From assembly GCA_021397845.1 (NCBI GenBank), contig CM038046.1, forward strand, positions 3,267,001 to 3,331,000: a stretch of DNA of 64,000 nucleotides, written 5' to 3'. Positions 1 through 10,444 of this stretch are shown one piece after another. Numbering within the stretch: position 1 is the stretch's first letter; each line of letters begins with the position of its first letter. The position numbers and the translations under genes are program-made. The notes beneath the pieces were generated by a model, which was not told the DNA's origin, did no database searches, and worked only from the letters and a program-made list of their open reading frames with translations. Source of the DNA: Areca catechu (lineage: Eukaryota; Streptophyta; Magnoliopsida; Arecales; Arecaceae).

Positions 1-170
1 TCAGCAACGGCAGTTACCTTTAATAATATAAACTTAAAGCAAGAGATGAGCAACCCATCTTACAAACAATAAGCAACAATAAACAAGAACTCATTATTGT
101 ACCCAAAAAACAAACAAACAAAAGAACTCATTAAATTGCAAGCAGCTGATAAAGGGCAAAGATCTCAAAC

Positions 171-1702
171 CTCTTAGAAACACCACTGGATTGTCCAAAG
201 CTCCCATTTGAAACCTGAGGCACAGCCACTGGTTTTGGGATGTTTGTTCCTACAATATCTATTTTCATTGGCTTGCCATCAAGTTGCACATCGTTGTATC
301 TTTTTACAGCTGCTAAAGCATCTCCTCGCCTTGAGAAAACAACTTCTGCTGTTCCCTTTAAGAACATTTTTTTCAAATATAAGGAAATAGAAATGAATTA
401 TTAAAACTAAATGCCAAGGCCAAGTGAAGAAAATACCTTGGACCTTCCGCTCCTATCATAATGAATTGAGTAGCGCTTCAAATCACCAACCTCTGCAAAG
501 AGTTCCTGGACCAAATTAATCAAGATTTTAGACAACCAAACAGTCATTTTGCCCAGTAAAAGCAAGCCAAGACCCCCAAAAAAAATCTGCTTGGTGTAAA
601 ATAAAGAGATACAAGGAGTGACTAAGAGATCTGATAAAAAACAAGCATTCAGCAGATTTTCATGAGGAATAAAAGATTATCCTAGGTAATTACAGTTGTT
701 CCAAGGGTGCCATGGAATATTATGTCAAGCTGGGATGGAAAGAGGTGACCTAATGGCATGACAAGCATGTAGTAGAACTTGCTTGCATACACCACCCTCA
801 ACTTCTGCCCAACATTGAACGTGTATTCTATTTTAAATGCAGCAATGATTACACATATAATTGCACTGTAATTCTACTGTAATTCTGTTAACTATAAAGC
901 AAGGAGTCAAGCTGACAGGAATGTGTTTCTTAGCAGGCATCTCCACTTCTGTGCAACAAACTAACACAGTAGGTATCCAGGAACCATTCTCCATCTCTCA
1001 TATATCATCCATCCTTTCTATGTTCACAGGAACCAAGTGCCACCAACCCCCTGCCCCCCCTAACACACACACACACACACACACACAAAAAAAAAAAAAA
1101 AAGGTGCACACATGCCCTCTTTCAAAATAGTTTAATTAGCCCATGGACAATTGCATGCATGATGATGACTAGATGGTGGTATCTTAAGGATACTTCCAAA
1201 CTACCAGAACTGCATAAGATCCCAAAGAAAAGAGATGTCCGATCCTCCCACCCTAATCTTACATTTGATATCTCTTAATTCCTATCGCTATAATGGTAGC
1301 TATAAAAACACATATCTAGTTCTAAAATGCTTCTTGCATTGATGCATTTGACCATACCAAGTGCAATGCTATTAAGCCAAAGAAGTCTTAGGTTACCGAT
1401 GGAGTGCAGGATACAGCTGGAAGTTATTATTGTCATTCAGACTATGCCAAATCACAGGAGCCAGCAGACTTGCTCACCAGATTCAGGTAATTTTGATCAG
1501 AAATCCAATATTAGTTCTTGCAGAAGTTTTATAGTTCCTAGTTAAATATTTTTAGTGTGTTTTCTTTTATTTTATGGTTGAATTTCCTATTTTTAGTAGG
1601 ACTTTTGTAAAGCTCATCTATATAAGGCAGCCTAGGGTTTCATTTGCAGCAGAAATGTTTTAATTAATCAATAGAATTTTCTTCCACTTTTCCTCTCCTT
1701 TG

Positions 1703-1782
<80 letters not shown>

Positions 1783-2675
1783 GCATGCGATTAGGGCTTG
1801 CACCAAATCTATGGTCATAGTATATCTAACTGAAGCAAACTGAAGAGATGAAGAAGTAAACATCCAACAGAATACTCACTTGGGGAAGCTGAATTCCTGA
1901 GTCCACGCACGTATCAAGTAATCAACGATTTTCAACCTGTGTTAAGTTTTCTGGCGTGCTATCCTAGTTCATTATACCTTTTTCGAAGAAACTCCAACGA
2001 TCTACTAAAGAAAACTATAGAACAGAACTATTTGGAAGCTACCCCTTATGTCGGTTGTCATCAGCAAGAAGATGTCATGCTTCTGTTAATAGGTAAACAA
2101 ACGAAAGAACCTAAAAAACCTCTTCAAAAGCAAGACTGAACTTTTTTGCCCAAAAAAGTTGGAAAGAAAGACAAGAAAGAACAGTAGATCCTAATAGTAG
2201 TATCACAAAGTTTCATAAAAAAAACCAAATCAAATAGAAAGGGTAGAGATACCTTGATATCCTCGTTCGAGACCCCATAGTCCAGGTTGGAGATGTAGAG
2301 CTTGGTGCCCGTCTCTATAGCTGTTGCCTTAGCCGCCGGCGCTAGATAACCACCCATCTGGCCTGAGTACATACCGTGCTGCCATGCCGAATCCGGAGCC
2401 TGAGAGGGAGATCAAATGAGAAACCCTAGATTCCAGAAGAGAAGACTGCGAATCGAAATCCGGCGGAGATCAAGATATCCGGAGGGGACAGTGGGAACCG
2501 ACTCGTACCTTTCCGATAGAATAAGGGCGGAGCGGTTCCTGGAGCCGCTAGGGAATCGTCGGGCGGGGCCGGGGCCGGGGCCGGATCCTCGTCCCCGGCC
2601 GCGGAAATTTCCGGCGGAGGTCATCTTGTTCTTCTTGATGATTTCATCGAGTGACATGTCCAAGGCACTCGACAT
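171..2675 (-). CDS. ALY: ALY/REF mRNA export adaptor (THO complex subunit 4), 3' part outside window
   Basis: An RNA-binding adaptor that couples splicing/TREX to nuclear mRNA export, expected in the nucleus. Four minus-strand exons can be read: 2675-2509, 2399-2253, 505-437 and 355-171; the C-terminal RGG exon(s) lie left of position 1. Exon 1 starts MSSALDMSLDEIIKKNK, the UAP56-binding motif typical of the family, followed by an RGRGRGSGPGPGP stretch. Exon 2 carries APDSAWQH and the start of the RRM (RNP2-like LYISNL). Exon 3 encodes ELFAEVGDLKRYSIHYD. Exon 4 has the RNP1-like GTAEVVF and ends SGVSKR at a GT donor. All junctions used are GT-AG. Oddity: exon 1 is one base out of frame at its end; the family peptide YSIGK just before the donor is in another frame, so a C seems missing near 2522-2530. 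Either a sequence error or a disabling frameshift. Family assignment is firm; functionality is uncertain. Confidence 0.88.
1063..1102. repeat. (AC)n microsatellite followed by A tract
   Basis: About 12 AC units run straight into about 16 A residues, inside intron 2 of the ALY gene. Confidence 0.95.
1706..1781. repeat. (CT)n microsatellite, about 38 units
   Basis: An uninterrupted CT dinucleotide run of about 76 bp in intron 2 of the ALY gene. Runs this long are usually length-polymorphic. Confidence 0.95.
2509..2675 (-). other. ALY: ALY exon 1 (start codon exon, with apparent 1-nt deletion)
   Basis: The ATG is at 2675-2673 and the donor GT is at 2508-2507. Length 167 nt leaves two bases over, but exon 2 begins on a full codon (GCT CCG GAT), so the reading frame does not join. 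Reading the last bases in the third frame gives YSIGK, which continues naturally into APDSAW of exon 2. Another ATG seven codons in (the M of LDMSL) would cut into the UAP56-binding motif, so the first ATG is preferred. Confidence 0.8.
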
Positions 2676-3440
2676 GTCGGCGGGATCGAAAAGGAAAGAT
2701 AGGCTTTCGAGGAGGAGGCGGTGGATTTGGGAGGAGAGGAGATTGGGGGAACGAGTGCTTGGAGGAGAAGGGAAGGGTTTGGGAGAGCGAGGGGAGCGCA
2801 AGTCGGAAAATGCCGTGGGATGAGGGTACGAGTACCCAACCAGAAGGGGGGCGACCGCCTTAGTAAACGAATCGGTCCGGACCGTAGCTCAGCTAGCTGC
2901 GATCTTGTTTCATGTAATTAATCACGGATTCGAGATGTAATTTTATAAAAAATTTAATTATATTTAAAAATTATTTTTTGAGATCCATGATAACTGAATA
3001 GGTAAAATATCAAAAATTTTTTCCTTTTCTATCCTGATCCGGTAGGATAGAAACATGTAGAATAACTATGCCAGTTTTATCTCTCTATCCTTTCCATTGA
3101 TCAAAAAAAAAAAAATCAAAGTAAATATGATTTGGAATGGTAAAATATGATGCAATTCATCAATCCCATTTACATCCGATCCATTTCTAATAAATTTAAA
3201 TTATAAATTAATTAATTAATTTAATTTATTTATTAAAAAAATAAATTTAGATTTAAAATATTCAACTTATATAATCTATTTAATATATTTTATTTTTTAA
3301 TTAAATTTTATTTAATTAATTAATTTAAAATTTAAATGAGATTTTTTCCGTTTCTTTTCATGATTTAGTTTTCTTTCGAATTCAAATCACATTATCATGG
3401 TGTCACATCAACTGGTGCAAGACCATAGTCATAGATCATA
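2676..3440. other. ALY upstream region, then AT-rich intergenic DNA
   Basis: Directly upstream of the ALY start is GC-rich, purine-rich (+ strand) DNA to about 2860, probably 5' UTR and core promoter. A TTTTATAAAA at 2941-2950 is a possible TATA element for minus-strand transcription, but it is far from the ATG and weak. From 2950 to 3440 the DNA is AT-rich with short ATTAATTAATTTAA runs and no gene that I can recognise. Confidence 0.4.
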
Positions 3441-3599
3441 GTTGGATAATTTTTTATCATTTTTCATGCTTCAGCTCCTACTACCTCTTTCCTCTTCTCC
3501 GGATCTCCATCACCATCACTATCATGCCATATCCCCGTTGCTCGCCTGGAAAGACGCACCTCCTCATCTTTGTCCACTCCATGCATTATCAATACTTCA

Positions 3600-4150
3600 C
3601 AGTGCTCAGAGGGCACCATTAATCGCTGCCTCCTCTCTTTCCTAACTCCCACTCCCCCGCCTCTCCCAAGCCTGTTGCTGGTGTCCGCATTGCTAATGTC
3701 ATCGTCAACCCCTCTCGCAGCCTCTGGTTTCACCTCTTTATTCCAATCGGCCGAATCCAGTTGATCATATTCTTCTATGACAGCGGCTTCGCATCCCTAT
3801 CATTTGATTCGTGCGTCTATGACATGGTGTGCCGGCAAATTTGTCAAAAGGTTAACACAATGATCGCGTCCCTGAACTACCAGCTCTCGTCGGAGCATCG
3901 ATGGCGATGCATTACGACGATGGGGAGGACATGCTCCGATTCTTGGATGGCAGGGGCTAGCAAGTTTCGACCTCGACGCCATCGATTTGGTAGATCTCTC
4001 CAACTGCTCCCTCGCCGTGACAACATCGCCCACCATGTCGTCCACTTGTGGGCCGCTGCTGCCTGTGCCGATGAGTGGAAGACTCTTCGATTAGCGAGAC
4101 TAGTTGCAATCCAGCTATTTTTGGGGGGAGGAGAGGATGGAAGCGGAGAT
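3600..4150 (+). pseudogene. Carboxylesterase (CXE/GID1-like alpha/beta hydrolase) pseudogene
   Basis: Plus-strand pieces in more than one frame match the plant carboxylesterase family in order: EGTINRCLLSF (around 3605), NVIVNPSRSLWFHLFIP (around 3690), IFFYDSGFASLSFDS (around 3770), YDMVCRQICQKVNTMIASLN, NYQLSSEHR, then DNIAHHV (around 4018) and LRLARLVAIQLFLGGGED (around 4085). The family's oxyanion HGGG motif is replaced by YDSG. The catalytic GDSAGGNIAHHV block is reduced to RRDNIAHHV with the serine region lost. At least one frameshift separates the N-terminal blocks from the middle one, and nothing after the LVAIQ block can be followed. A dead, truncated hydrolase copy; the family is recognised with good confidence, the exact member is not. 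Confidence 0.72.
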
Positions 4151-4618
4151 ACAACTGCAGGAAGCGATGATGGAGTTCATATCGAGGGATATATATATAT
4201 TAATTAGATTGAAAAAGGGTTGAATTGAGATTTTTAAGTCTAGCTCATAAACAGATGATAAACAGATTCGATCGAATAACCTGTTTAATAAATAGGTTAG
4301 ATTCGGATTCTAAAATATAATCCGTTTAATAAATAGATATGATTAGAGTTTAACATTTTTGTCCTGAATTCAATCCGATCTAATCCAATCTAATTGCTAA
4401 CCCTAAATATGACCATGTTTCCATCCCCAGGGGTAATCTAGGAAACATATTTTATATAAATTTATTCATCCTCATCCACAACAGTGTTGCGTACTTGGTT
4501 AGCATGTTATTAACCTTTACATAATCAGTCATTTAAGGAGGCATTATTTTTTCATGGAATGACCCATCCAAAATAAAAAATGACACAGATCGAGATGATA
4601 AAAATGCTATATTTTATT
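4151..4618. other. Intergenic, no gene seen
   Basis: AT-rich DNA with short repeated phrases such as AATAAATAGRTT around 4280-4340, possibly a decayed small transposon. It ends at the target-site duplication of the LTR element that starts at 4624. Confidence 0.35.
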
Positions 4619-4623
4619 ATACC

Positions 4624-5198
4624 TGTTGCTGCTAAATCACCTGGACTAAAATTTCGGCGGCGTCGGGCATCCCGCTCGCACTTCTAATCCTGCTCCTGGG
4701 TACCTGCAAAAGATCTCGGACTAGATTTTTGGCGGGGGACACTCCGACACTCAAGATAGTGGGTGGTCTAGGCACCAGCAGAATAGAGAATTCAAGAATA
4801 GCATAGATGGAGAATTCAAGAATAGTATAGATGGAAAAGGAAATGAGTTGAGTGGAGTGGCCTCAGACCTTCCTTACCCTTGGAGTGTCCCGTCTTACCC
4901 TATTTATAGAGGTTGTAATAACCGAATATAGTTGAGGTGGTTGTAACCGAATAACCAAATGTGATTGTAACCGAATTACAGAATAACCGAATATGGTTGT
5001 AATTGAATAACAGAATAACCGAAGTGGTTGTAATCGAATAACAGAATAACCAAAATGGTTGTAACCGAATAATAGAATAACAAAATATGGTTGTAACCAC
5101 ATAACTGAATAACCGAAGTGGTTGTAACCGAATAACCGAAGTGGTTAGCATTGATGGGCCTTGGGCCTTTGATAGGCCTGGATGAGAGGGACATAACA
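4624..5198 (-). repeat. Left (3') LTR of the non-autonomous element
   Basis: 575 bp, TG..CA ends, matching 10464-11033 over its whole length with scattered differences. It contains a minisatellite at about 4912-5145 built from GGTTGTAACCGAATAAC and AGAATAACCGAA half-units. Confidence 0.85.
4912..5145. repeat. LTR minisatellite, about 31-32 bp unit
   Basis: About seven imperfect copies of GGTTGTAACCGAATAAC plus AGAATAACCGAA, some lacking the second half. Open frames across it encode a repeating Leu/Tyr-rich peptide that is a by-product of the repeat, not a gene. The same array recurs at 10730-10955 in the other LTR. Confidence 0.85.
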
Positions 5199-5449
5199 TA
5201 GCCCCTCACTCCCGAGCTGAAAAATGTTGCTAGTGAAATGTTCTGACTTCATTTTCAGTGAAGGGAGTAATAAATAATAGCCTTTACACTTTGTCAGTTG
5301 CCCAATTGGATCTGCCTTTGATAGAGAATAAGATAGATAAGTCAGATCATTAATAAGCTGCCAATTGATAAAGAATAAGATAAACAAGTCATATCATCAA
5401 TAAGTTGCTGAGTAATTTATGTTGATTAGATGCACTTTGGTGTGTCGCT

Positions 5450-5950
5450 GGATTTGCCGTAAGATAGACCATGTAGGTCATCCTTGAATAAAGATTGGGC
5501 CATTTTGGCACTTCATCAAATAGTAGTGTAAACCATATGGATCATTTCTGAATTTTTGATAGAGAATAAGACAGGCTTATTAGGCCCACCTCGGCATTTT
5601 GTAAGGTAGATCGCGTAGATCATCCTTATGCCCTTTAATTAAAGATTAAGATAGGCTGATCGGGCCCACCTCGGCATTTCGTAGAATAGATCATGGAGAT
5701 CATTCTCATGCCTTTCAAAGATAGGATTAAGACAGGCTGATCATGCCTACCTCAGCACTTCGTGAGGTAGATCACAGAGATTATCCTCATGCCTTTTTGA
5801 TTAAGATGGACTGGTTAAGCCCAACTCAACACTTCGTGAGGTAGATTTAGAGATCATCCTCATGCCTTTTTTATTAAGATTGACTGGTTAAGCCTAACTT
5901 GGTACTTCGTAGGGTAGATCACGGAGATCATCCTTATGCCTTTGATAATA
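5450..5950. repeat. Tandem array, 75-82 bp unit, about six copies
   Basis: Recurring core GTAGATCACGGAGATCATCC followed by TCATGCCTTT and then CACTTCGTGAG, starting near 5465, 5609, 5685, 5767, 5840 and 5914. The copies are diverged. It lies in the 3' untranslated part of the non-autonomous element. Confidence 0.75.
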
Positions 5951-5952
5951 AA

Positions 5953-6095
5953 ATAGGCTTCAGTGAGCCTTCCCTTGGACTTCAGTGGGTCCTGATAAGA
6001 TAGGCTTTAGTGAGCCTTTCCATGGACCTTAGTGGGCCCTAATAAGATAGGCATTGGTGAGCCTTTCCATGGGCTTCGGTGGGCCCTGATAAGAT
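5953..6095. repeat. Tandem array, 47 bp unit, three copies
   Basis: The unit starts ATAGGCTTTAGTGAGCC at 5953, 6000 and 6047 and contains CCATGGRCTTCGGTGGGCCC. It directly follows the 75-82 bp array. Confidence 0.8.
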
Positions 6096-6345
6096 TTTAG
6101 CCATTTAAGAAGAGTTTGGCCATTAAGACATTGGCCTTCAAGAAGAGATCGGCCATTAAGAGGATATCCGCATTCAAGAAGATATCGGCCTTCAAGAAGA
6201 GACCGGCCATTAAAAGGATATCGGCCTTCAAGAGATCGGCCATTTTAAGAAGATACTGGCCATTTTAAAAAGAGACTGGCCATTTAAAAGGAGACTAGCC
6301 ATTTTAAGAAGATACTGGCTATTTTAAAAAGATATCAATATCAGC
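6096..6345. repeat. Irregular short tandem array (GGCC ATT/TTC AAGAAGA)
   Basis: About ten to twelve copies of a 20-30 bp motif around TCGGCCATTAAGA and TCGGCCTTCAAGA. It is the third consecutive array in the element. After it, 6365-6480 holds a diverged segment similar to part of the element's own LTR (GGGAGACACTCCG and following). Confidence 0.7.
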
Positions 6346-6516
6346 CTTGAACAAAATATCGACTTTTAGAGGTTCCTGCAAAACAAATTCCTGATCAGGA
6401 TTCCTCTAGTGGGAGACACTCCGCTGTTCAAGTTAGTAGAGTTCAAACAATAAAATGGAGAACTCCTTGATAAATGAAAGATGTTAGAGTGGCATGATGG
6501 TTTACCTTAGAGGCTC

Positions 6517-7928
6517 TGATGCGTGTCGTAATACACCGATTTAGAACCTTAATTCCACTACTCTAAAGGATAGAATAGCGGGAGTAAGGGTCGATCCCAC
6601 AGAGACTTTGGGATTATCTTGAAAAATGATTTTCTTTTGATTTAAAATAAACTAAAACTAATGCAAGAAATAGATGCAAATAATAAATTTGTGAAAATAA
6701 TTCAGATATGACCTATCTCAAGAGTACGGCCCGTACCCGTGGATCACGGCCCGTCCCTTAGGTATAGGTCAGTCAAAATTAATTCACTTTGACTTACCTT
6801 AAATGCTAATCCAACATGACTCCAGCATTACTTCAAAATAAAAATAAGCAATCATTAATTAATATAAAGCAAATAAATATTTATTGCATAAAATTGGGGT
6901 ACAGAGAAAATAAAAGAAAAGTAAGGGAACAAGGGTCCCTTTCTCCCTTTTTATCCGACTCTGACTCTCTGTCACAGCAACAGGTGGAACTACGGACAGC
7001 AAGTGGAACCTCCCCAAAAATTCCTCTTTTTTGCAGAAGAGAATCACCGAGGTATTTATAGATGAAAAATACCGTGTCGGGTCCGTGTGGAAAGCACGGT
7101 GATTTCCTCATCTCAATCTGATTTTCAAACTCTGCGATATCTCCTTATCTGATTTTTTTACGATCATCCCCATCTCAAAAATCAAACTCAAAAATTCTAT
7201 CGCACAATCCCGCGTCCATCTAGCGTCGTCCGACATCTCTTCTCGTTCTGATGTTTCCTTGTTTTCGGACATCCCGGTCTGAACAACAGGGGCGGTGACA
7301 AGCAGCTCCAGGAGCTTGGGAACGGAGGTGACGTAGGGATGGGGCGGACACGGCGACAGTGGGCACGGTAGCAGGCGGTGGGGTGGCTCGCGGATGGCGT
7401 GCAGGCGGCTTCGGGGGCGGACGGCAGCGGAGACAGGCGGCTTCGGGGGCGGACGGCGGCTGGGCGGAGTGCGTGGCTGCAGCGGACGCATTTCGGCCAT
7501 TTTTCCGGCCGAACGGGAGCTCTCCGGCCGGCGGGAAGGTTGGCGGCGGCTCCGGTGGTGCCGGGGGAAGCTCTCCGGCGAGTTTCGGCGCGATCGGAGC
7601 ACGGTGGTCCACGGCTCTGCCCGTGGACTGGCAGCAATGGCTGCCGTGGACCGGCAGGTCATGCGGTGGACCATTGAGCCGGTCCACCGTGAGCCATTGA
7701 AATTTTAAGGCAATGCTCCAAAAATCGTGCAGCTCTGAAATTCGTGCTAAAATCTTCTAAAATCCATTTCAGGCCCGTTCAAAGTCCGAATTACATTCCG
7801 TTTATGACGTTGGACTCCTAAAATCAAGATCTACACGTTTATGGAGTCAATTCCTGCAAAGTATCACAAAAAGTATCAATTTTAATCAAATAAAGTTGAG
7901 TTAATTTTCATTATTCTAATGTCTAACA
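6517..7928. mobile_element. Solo-LTR-like insertion inside the non-autonomous element
   Basis: The segment begins TGATGCGTGTCGTAATACACC and ends AATGTCTAACA (TG..CA). It is flanked by GGCTC (6512-6516) and TGCTC (7929-7933), a 5-bp duplication with one mismatch. It contains GGTCGATCCCACAGAGACTT, a phrase I associate with dispersed plant retroelements, and a GC-rich block (7200-7690) with open frames on both strands that match no family I know. No second copy is in the window, so a solo LTR is an inference. Confidence 0.4.
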
Positions 7929-8293
7929 TGCTCCTCATAATTATCAGATTTATAGTTTTTGATGTCGCGTAGCCTTTTGGCCCATGCTTCATCTTCCTTG
8001 GGTGCCTTCATGGACCTCAAGGTTGGGAAGGAACTTTGCAGATCATGTTGAGAAAGCAAGAGCTTGCTACCGAAATATGGCTCTCAAGGATTTCAAAAGA
8101 ACAACTTATTGTCAATTGCATACCTCCTCAACATGAGATGAGATGATAGTATTTGTGAATGAATCATCCCAAAAATCCATATCACACTTCCATAGCAAGA
8201 ACCGGGACTCGCATGCTCATCGAACTTGCAACTTCATAAGCAGTGTGCCACTGATGTTTTGAAATGCAGTAGCGATCATTACGAACCCAGCAA
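7929..8293. other. Probable 3' flank of the captured PPR gene
   Basis: No open gene. It lies directly downstream (minus strand) of the PPR stop codon, so it may be the captured 3' UTR. No poly(A) signature was seen that would mark a retrocopy. Confidence 0.3.
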
Positions 8294-9470
8294 CTATGAG
8301 GATGCATGTACTTTTTCTTTTTGAACCTTTGCTTTGGTTCCAACACCTTTCTTTCCCTTCTGCCATGGACTCGACTTCACCACAGGCTGCCTCGGACTGA
8401 AAACCTCAGTCTTAGAAGGATCTAAGAGATCCTTGGAGCACTGGAGAGTGGAGAGTGGAGAACGATGCCCCTCTCCGCTGCCTCCTCCCAGAGATGCCTC
8501 CCTGCATCAAATCTTCCACTCCTGTAGAGCTAGTCCTGCTCGTAGAATCATTTCATCCGCTCGAACACCTTCAGGGCGTGATCCACCCTCTCCAGCCCAC
8601 AGAGGACGCAAACCAGACCGCGGTAGAACCTCGCTCCCGACGACAACCTTTCCTCGAGCATCTGATCCACAAGCCTATCGCCTTTGATAAACCTCCCGAT
8701 GAGGTAGAGAACCCTCACCACGATATAGTAGCTAATCCAGCCCGGTGCACATCCAGACTCCTCGAGCTGCCGCATGGAGTGAAGGATCCGATAGGCCTCC
8801 TTAACCCTCCTCGCCCTGTCGAGGCAGGATAGGAGGATGTCGAAACTGACGGTGCTCGGTGAAAGACCGGAGGCCCGCATCTCCGACATCAGATCGGCAC
8901 CTTTGGGACGAAGGTGGAGGAGTGGAACCTGAGGTTCCTCTGGTAGATGCAGCGAAGGAGGATGTTGTAGGAAGCGAGGCCCGGGCGGGTTCCCAGCGAC
9001 TTCATCTCGTCCATGGCTCGACGGGCCTCCCTGGCGTTCCTATGGATGTACCACCCGTGGAGAAGGCTATGGTGGATGACAGCGGCGGTGGCCGCAGGCA
9101 CCACATGGAGCTTGTCCCTATGGTGCCAGATGATGCCCCGGGCCTTGCGAGCGTGGCCCCTGGTGCACAGCGCATGGATGATGGATAGGATGCAGGACGG
9201 GGGCAGCAGATGCTTAGCTTCCATGTTCCGGAACAGATGGACGGCCTCGTCCTCCCTGCCTGACCTCACGAGGGTCCTGGTCGCGAGGACGAACGTCTCC
9301 GAGGCCATCTTCCGGCCTTCCTTCTGGAGATCGGAGATGGCGATCCCCATGGCGGTGATGTCCTTCATCTCCGTGAAGGCTCGGATGGCGTGATTGAAGA
9401 CCTCATCCACCAGTCTCTCGTGGCCCCGGCTGTGACATCAAGAGAAGAACCGGAGGAGACGTCTTGACCT
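8294..9470 (-). pseudogene. Pentatricopeptide repeat (PPR) protein pseudogene inside an LTR element
   Basis: Minus-strand P-class PPR sequence, probably derived from a mitochondrial PPR gene. Readable blocks in order: RRLLRFFS then a stop where W is expected, then CHSRGHERLVDEVFNHAIRA (9455-9400); LISDLQKEG-like, ALCTRGHARKARGIIWHHRDK, and SLGTRPGLASYNILLRCIY (to about 8930); a frameshift near 8898; MSEMRASGLSPSTVSFDILL, PGWISYYIVVRVLYLIGRF, ERVDHALKVFERMK; two in-frame stops and an apparent deletion (8548-8510); GRFDAGRHLWEEA; another frameshift; and a C-terminus DLLDPSKTEVFSPRQP ending at the stop 8296-8294. The family is certain from the repeated 35-residue pattern. The N-terminus is unclear. 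It shares orientation with the surrounding LTR element, as expected for transduced host sequence. Confidence 0.85.
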
Positions 9471-9479
9471 ACTGGAAGA

Positions 9480-10440
9480 GGGATGGCGATGAGGCGGATG
9501 AGGGACTGACGCCAGATCTGGTGGTGGATCTCGCTGGCAGAAGATCCTTGGGGTCGACGGCGAAGTCATGGCCGGGGACGTTGTGGACACCTGCTGAGGA
9601 CATCAGCGCCTTCACGGGGAGGAGTTCGCCGGTGGCTCGGTCAAGGAAATGGAAGGATCTTGTGCTGCGGTCATCCTAGTTGGAGTCGATTGGAGCAGAG
9701 GGCGTCGATCGGAAGGAACTGCGGGTCCGCGGTCGCTAAGGGTGCCAACCCGACGAGTGGCCGAGCATTTGCGGCCATCGATCTTACCGTGGAAAGGGAA
9801 GGCCAATCGTGGAGGGGCCAAGCGGGGGCTTGCGGGAAATGATGGCACCGTTTGGAGGATTTGGCGGAGGCTAATGGTGGATTGGATCTTCTCAACGGCG
9901 CTGGAGGGGTTGCAGGTGATGCTAGTGATGTCGCCGCAGGAGTCACGGCCGAGGGCACCCCGAGGTTGGCGGTGACGTTGCCCTTGAACTCGAGGAGGAG
10001 CTTCTTCTCCGCCATTGTCGGCGAGATCCTCCTCCCTGTTATGCTGGAGCTCGAGTTCTTGTGTCTTGGTCCTGCGAGCTTGGATCAGGGGGAGGAGTAG
10101 TTTGATGAAGTCCCATCGCCTCTTATCGCCGGTGCCCAGAAGCTCGACATCCTTCTTAGTGGCAGAGATCGGCGACGGCGATGAAGGCGTAGCCAGGGAA
10201 TTGGACGACAAGCTTGGGCTCCTTCGTTGGCTCACAGGGTCTTCGGCTTCCGGCCGTCGGTACACCCATCTTGTGGACTGTTGACGGATTTCGCCAGAAA
10301 ATCTCAGTGGCTGCGGTGCCGGCGGTGGCTGCTGGCGGCCTCTGGACTACTAGAGCAGTCGATGCCGCTTTTCTGGGTTTTTTCTTTTCTCTTCCATTTT
10401 TTTTTTTTGGAATTCTCCTTCTCAAAGGGGATTGATTGCG
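9480..10440 (-). other. GC-rich captured sequence of unknown origin
   Basis: The sequence upstream (minus) of the PPR blocks has long open stretches on both strands. Readable minus-strand phrases include FHFLDRATGELLPVK, GHDFAVDPKDLLPA, RRWDFIKLLLPLIQARR and VVQFPGYAFIAVADLC. None matches a family I can name with confidence. They look like real but frame-broken coding sequence, perhaps from one or two additional host genes. It ends just before the primer-binding leader at 10445-10463. Confidence 0.4.
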
Positions 10441-10444
10441 GCCC

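Larger units (their letters stand above)
506..2252 (-). other. ALY intron 2 with microsatellites
   Basis: A 1.75 kb intron between the exon ending NEDIK and the exon starting ELFAE, with GT at 2252-2251 and AG at 507-506 on the minus strand. It holds an (AC)n run directly followed by a 16-base A tract (1063-1102) and a long (CT)n run (1706-1781). No other coding potential is recognised in it. Confidence 0.75.

Noticed and set aside
2416..2863. Arg-rich open frames on the plus strand
   Set aside because: They are antisense to ALY exon 1 and its GC-rich 5' leader. The minus-strand protein is clearly the conserved one.
4863..5209. Open frames encoding a repeating Leu/Tyr/Val-rich peptide resembling a membrane protein
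   Set aside because: By-product of the LTR minisatellite. The same peptide appears in the partner LTR at 10716-10910.
7108..7708. Pro/Arg-rich open frames on both strands, up to 188 codons
   Set aside because: GC-rich low-complexity sequence with open frames in several phases and no recognised domain. Reported only as part of the solo-LTR-like segment.
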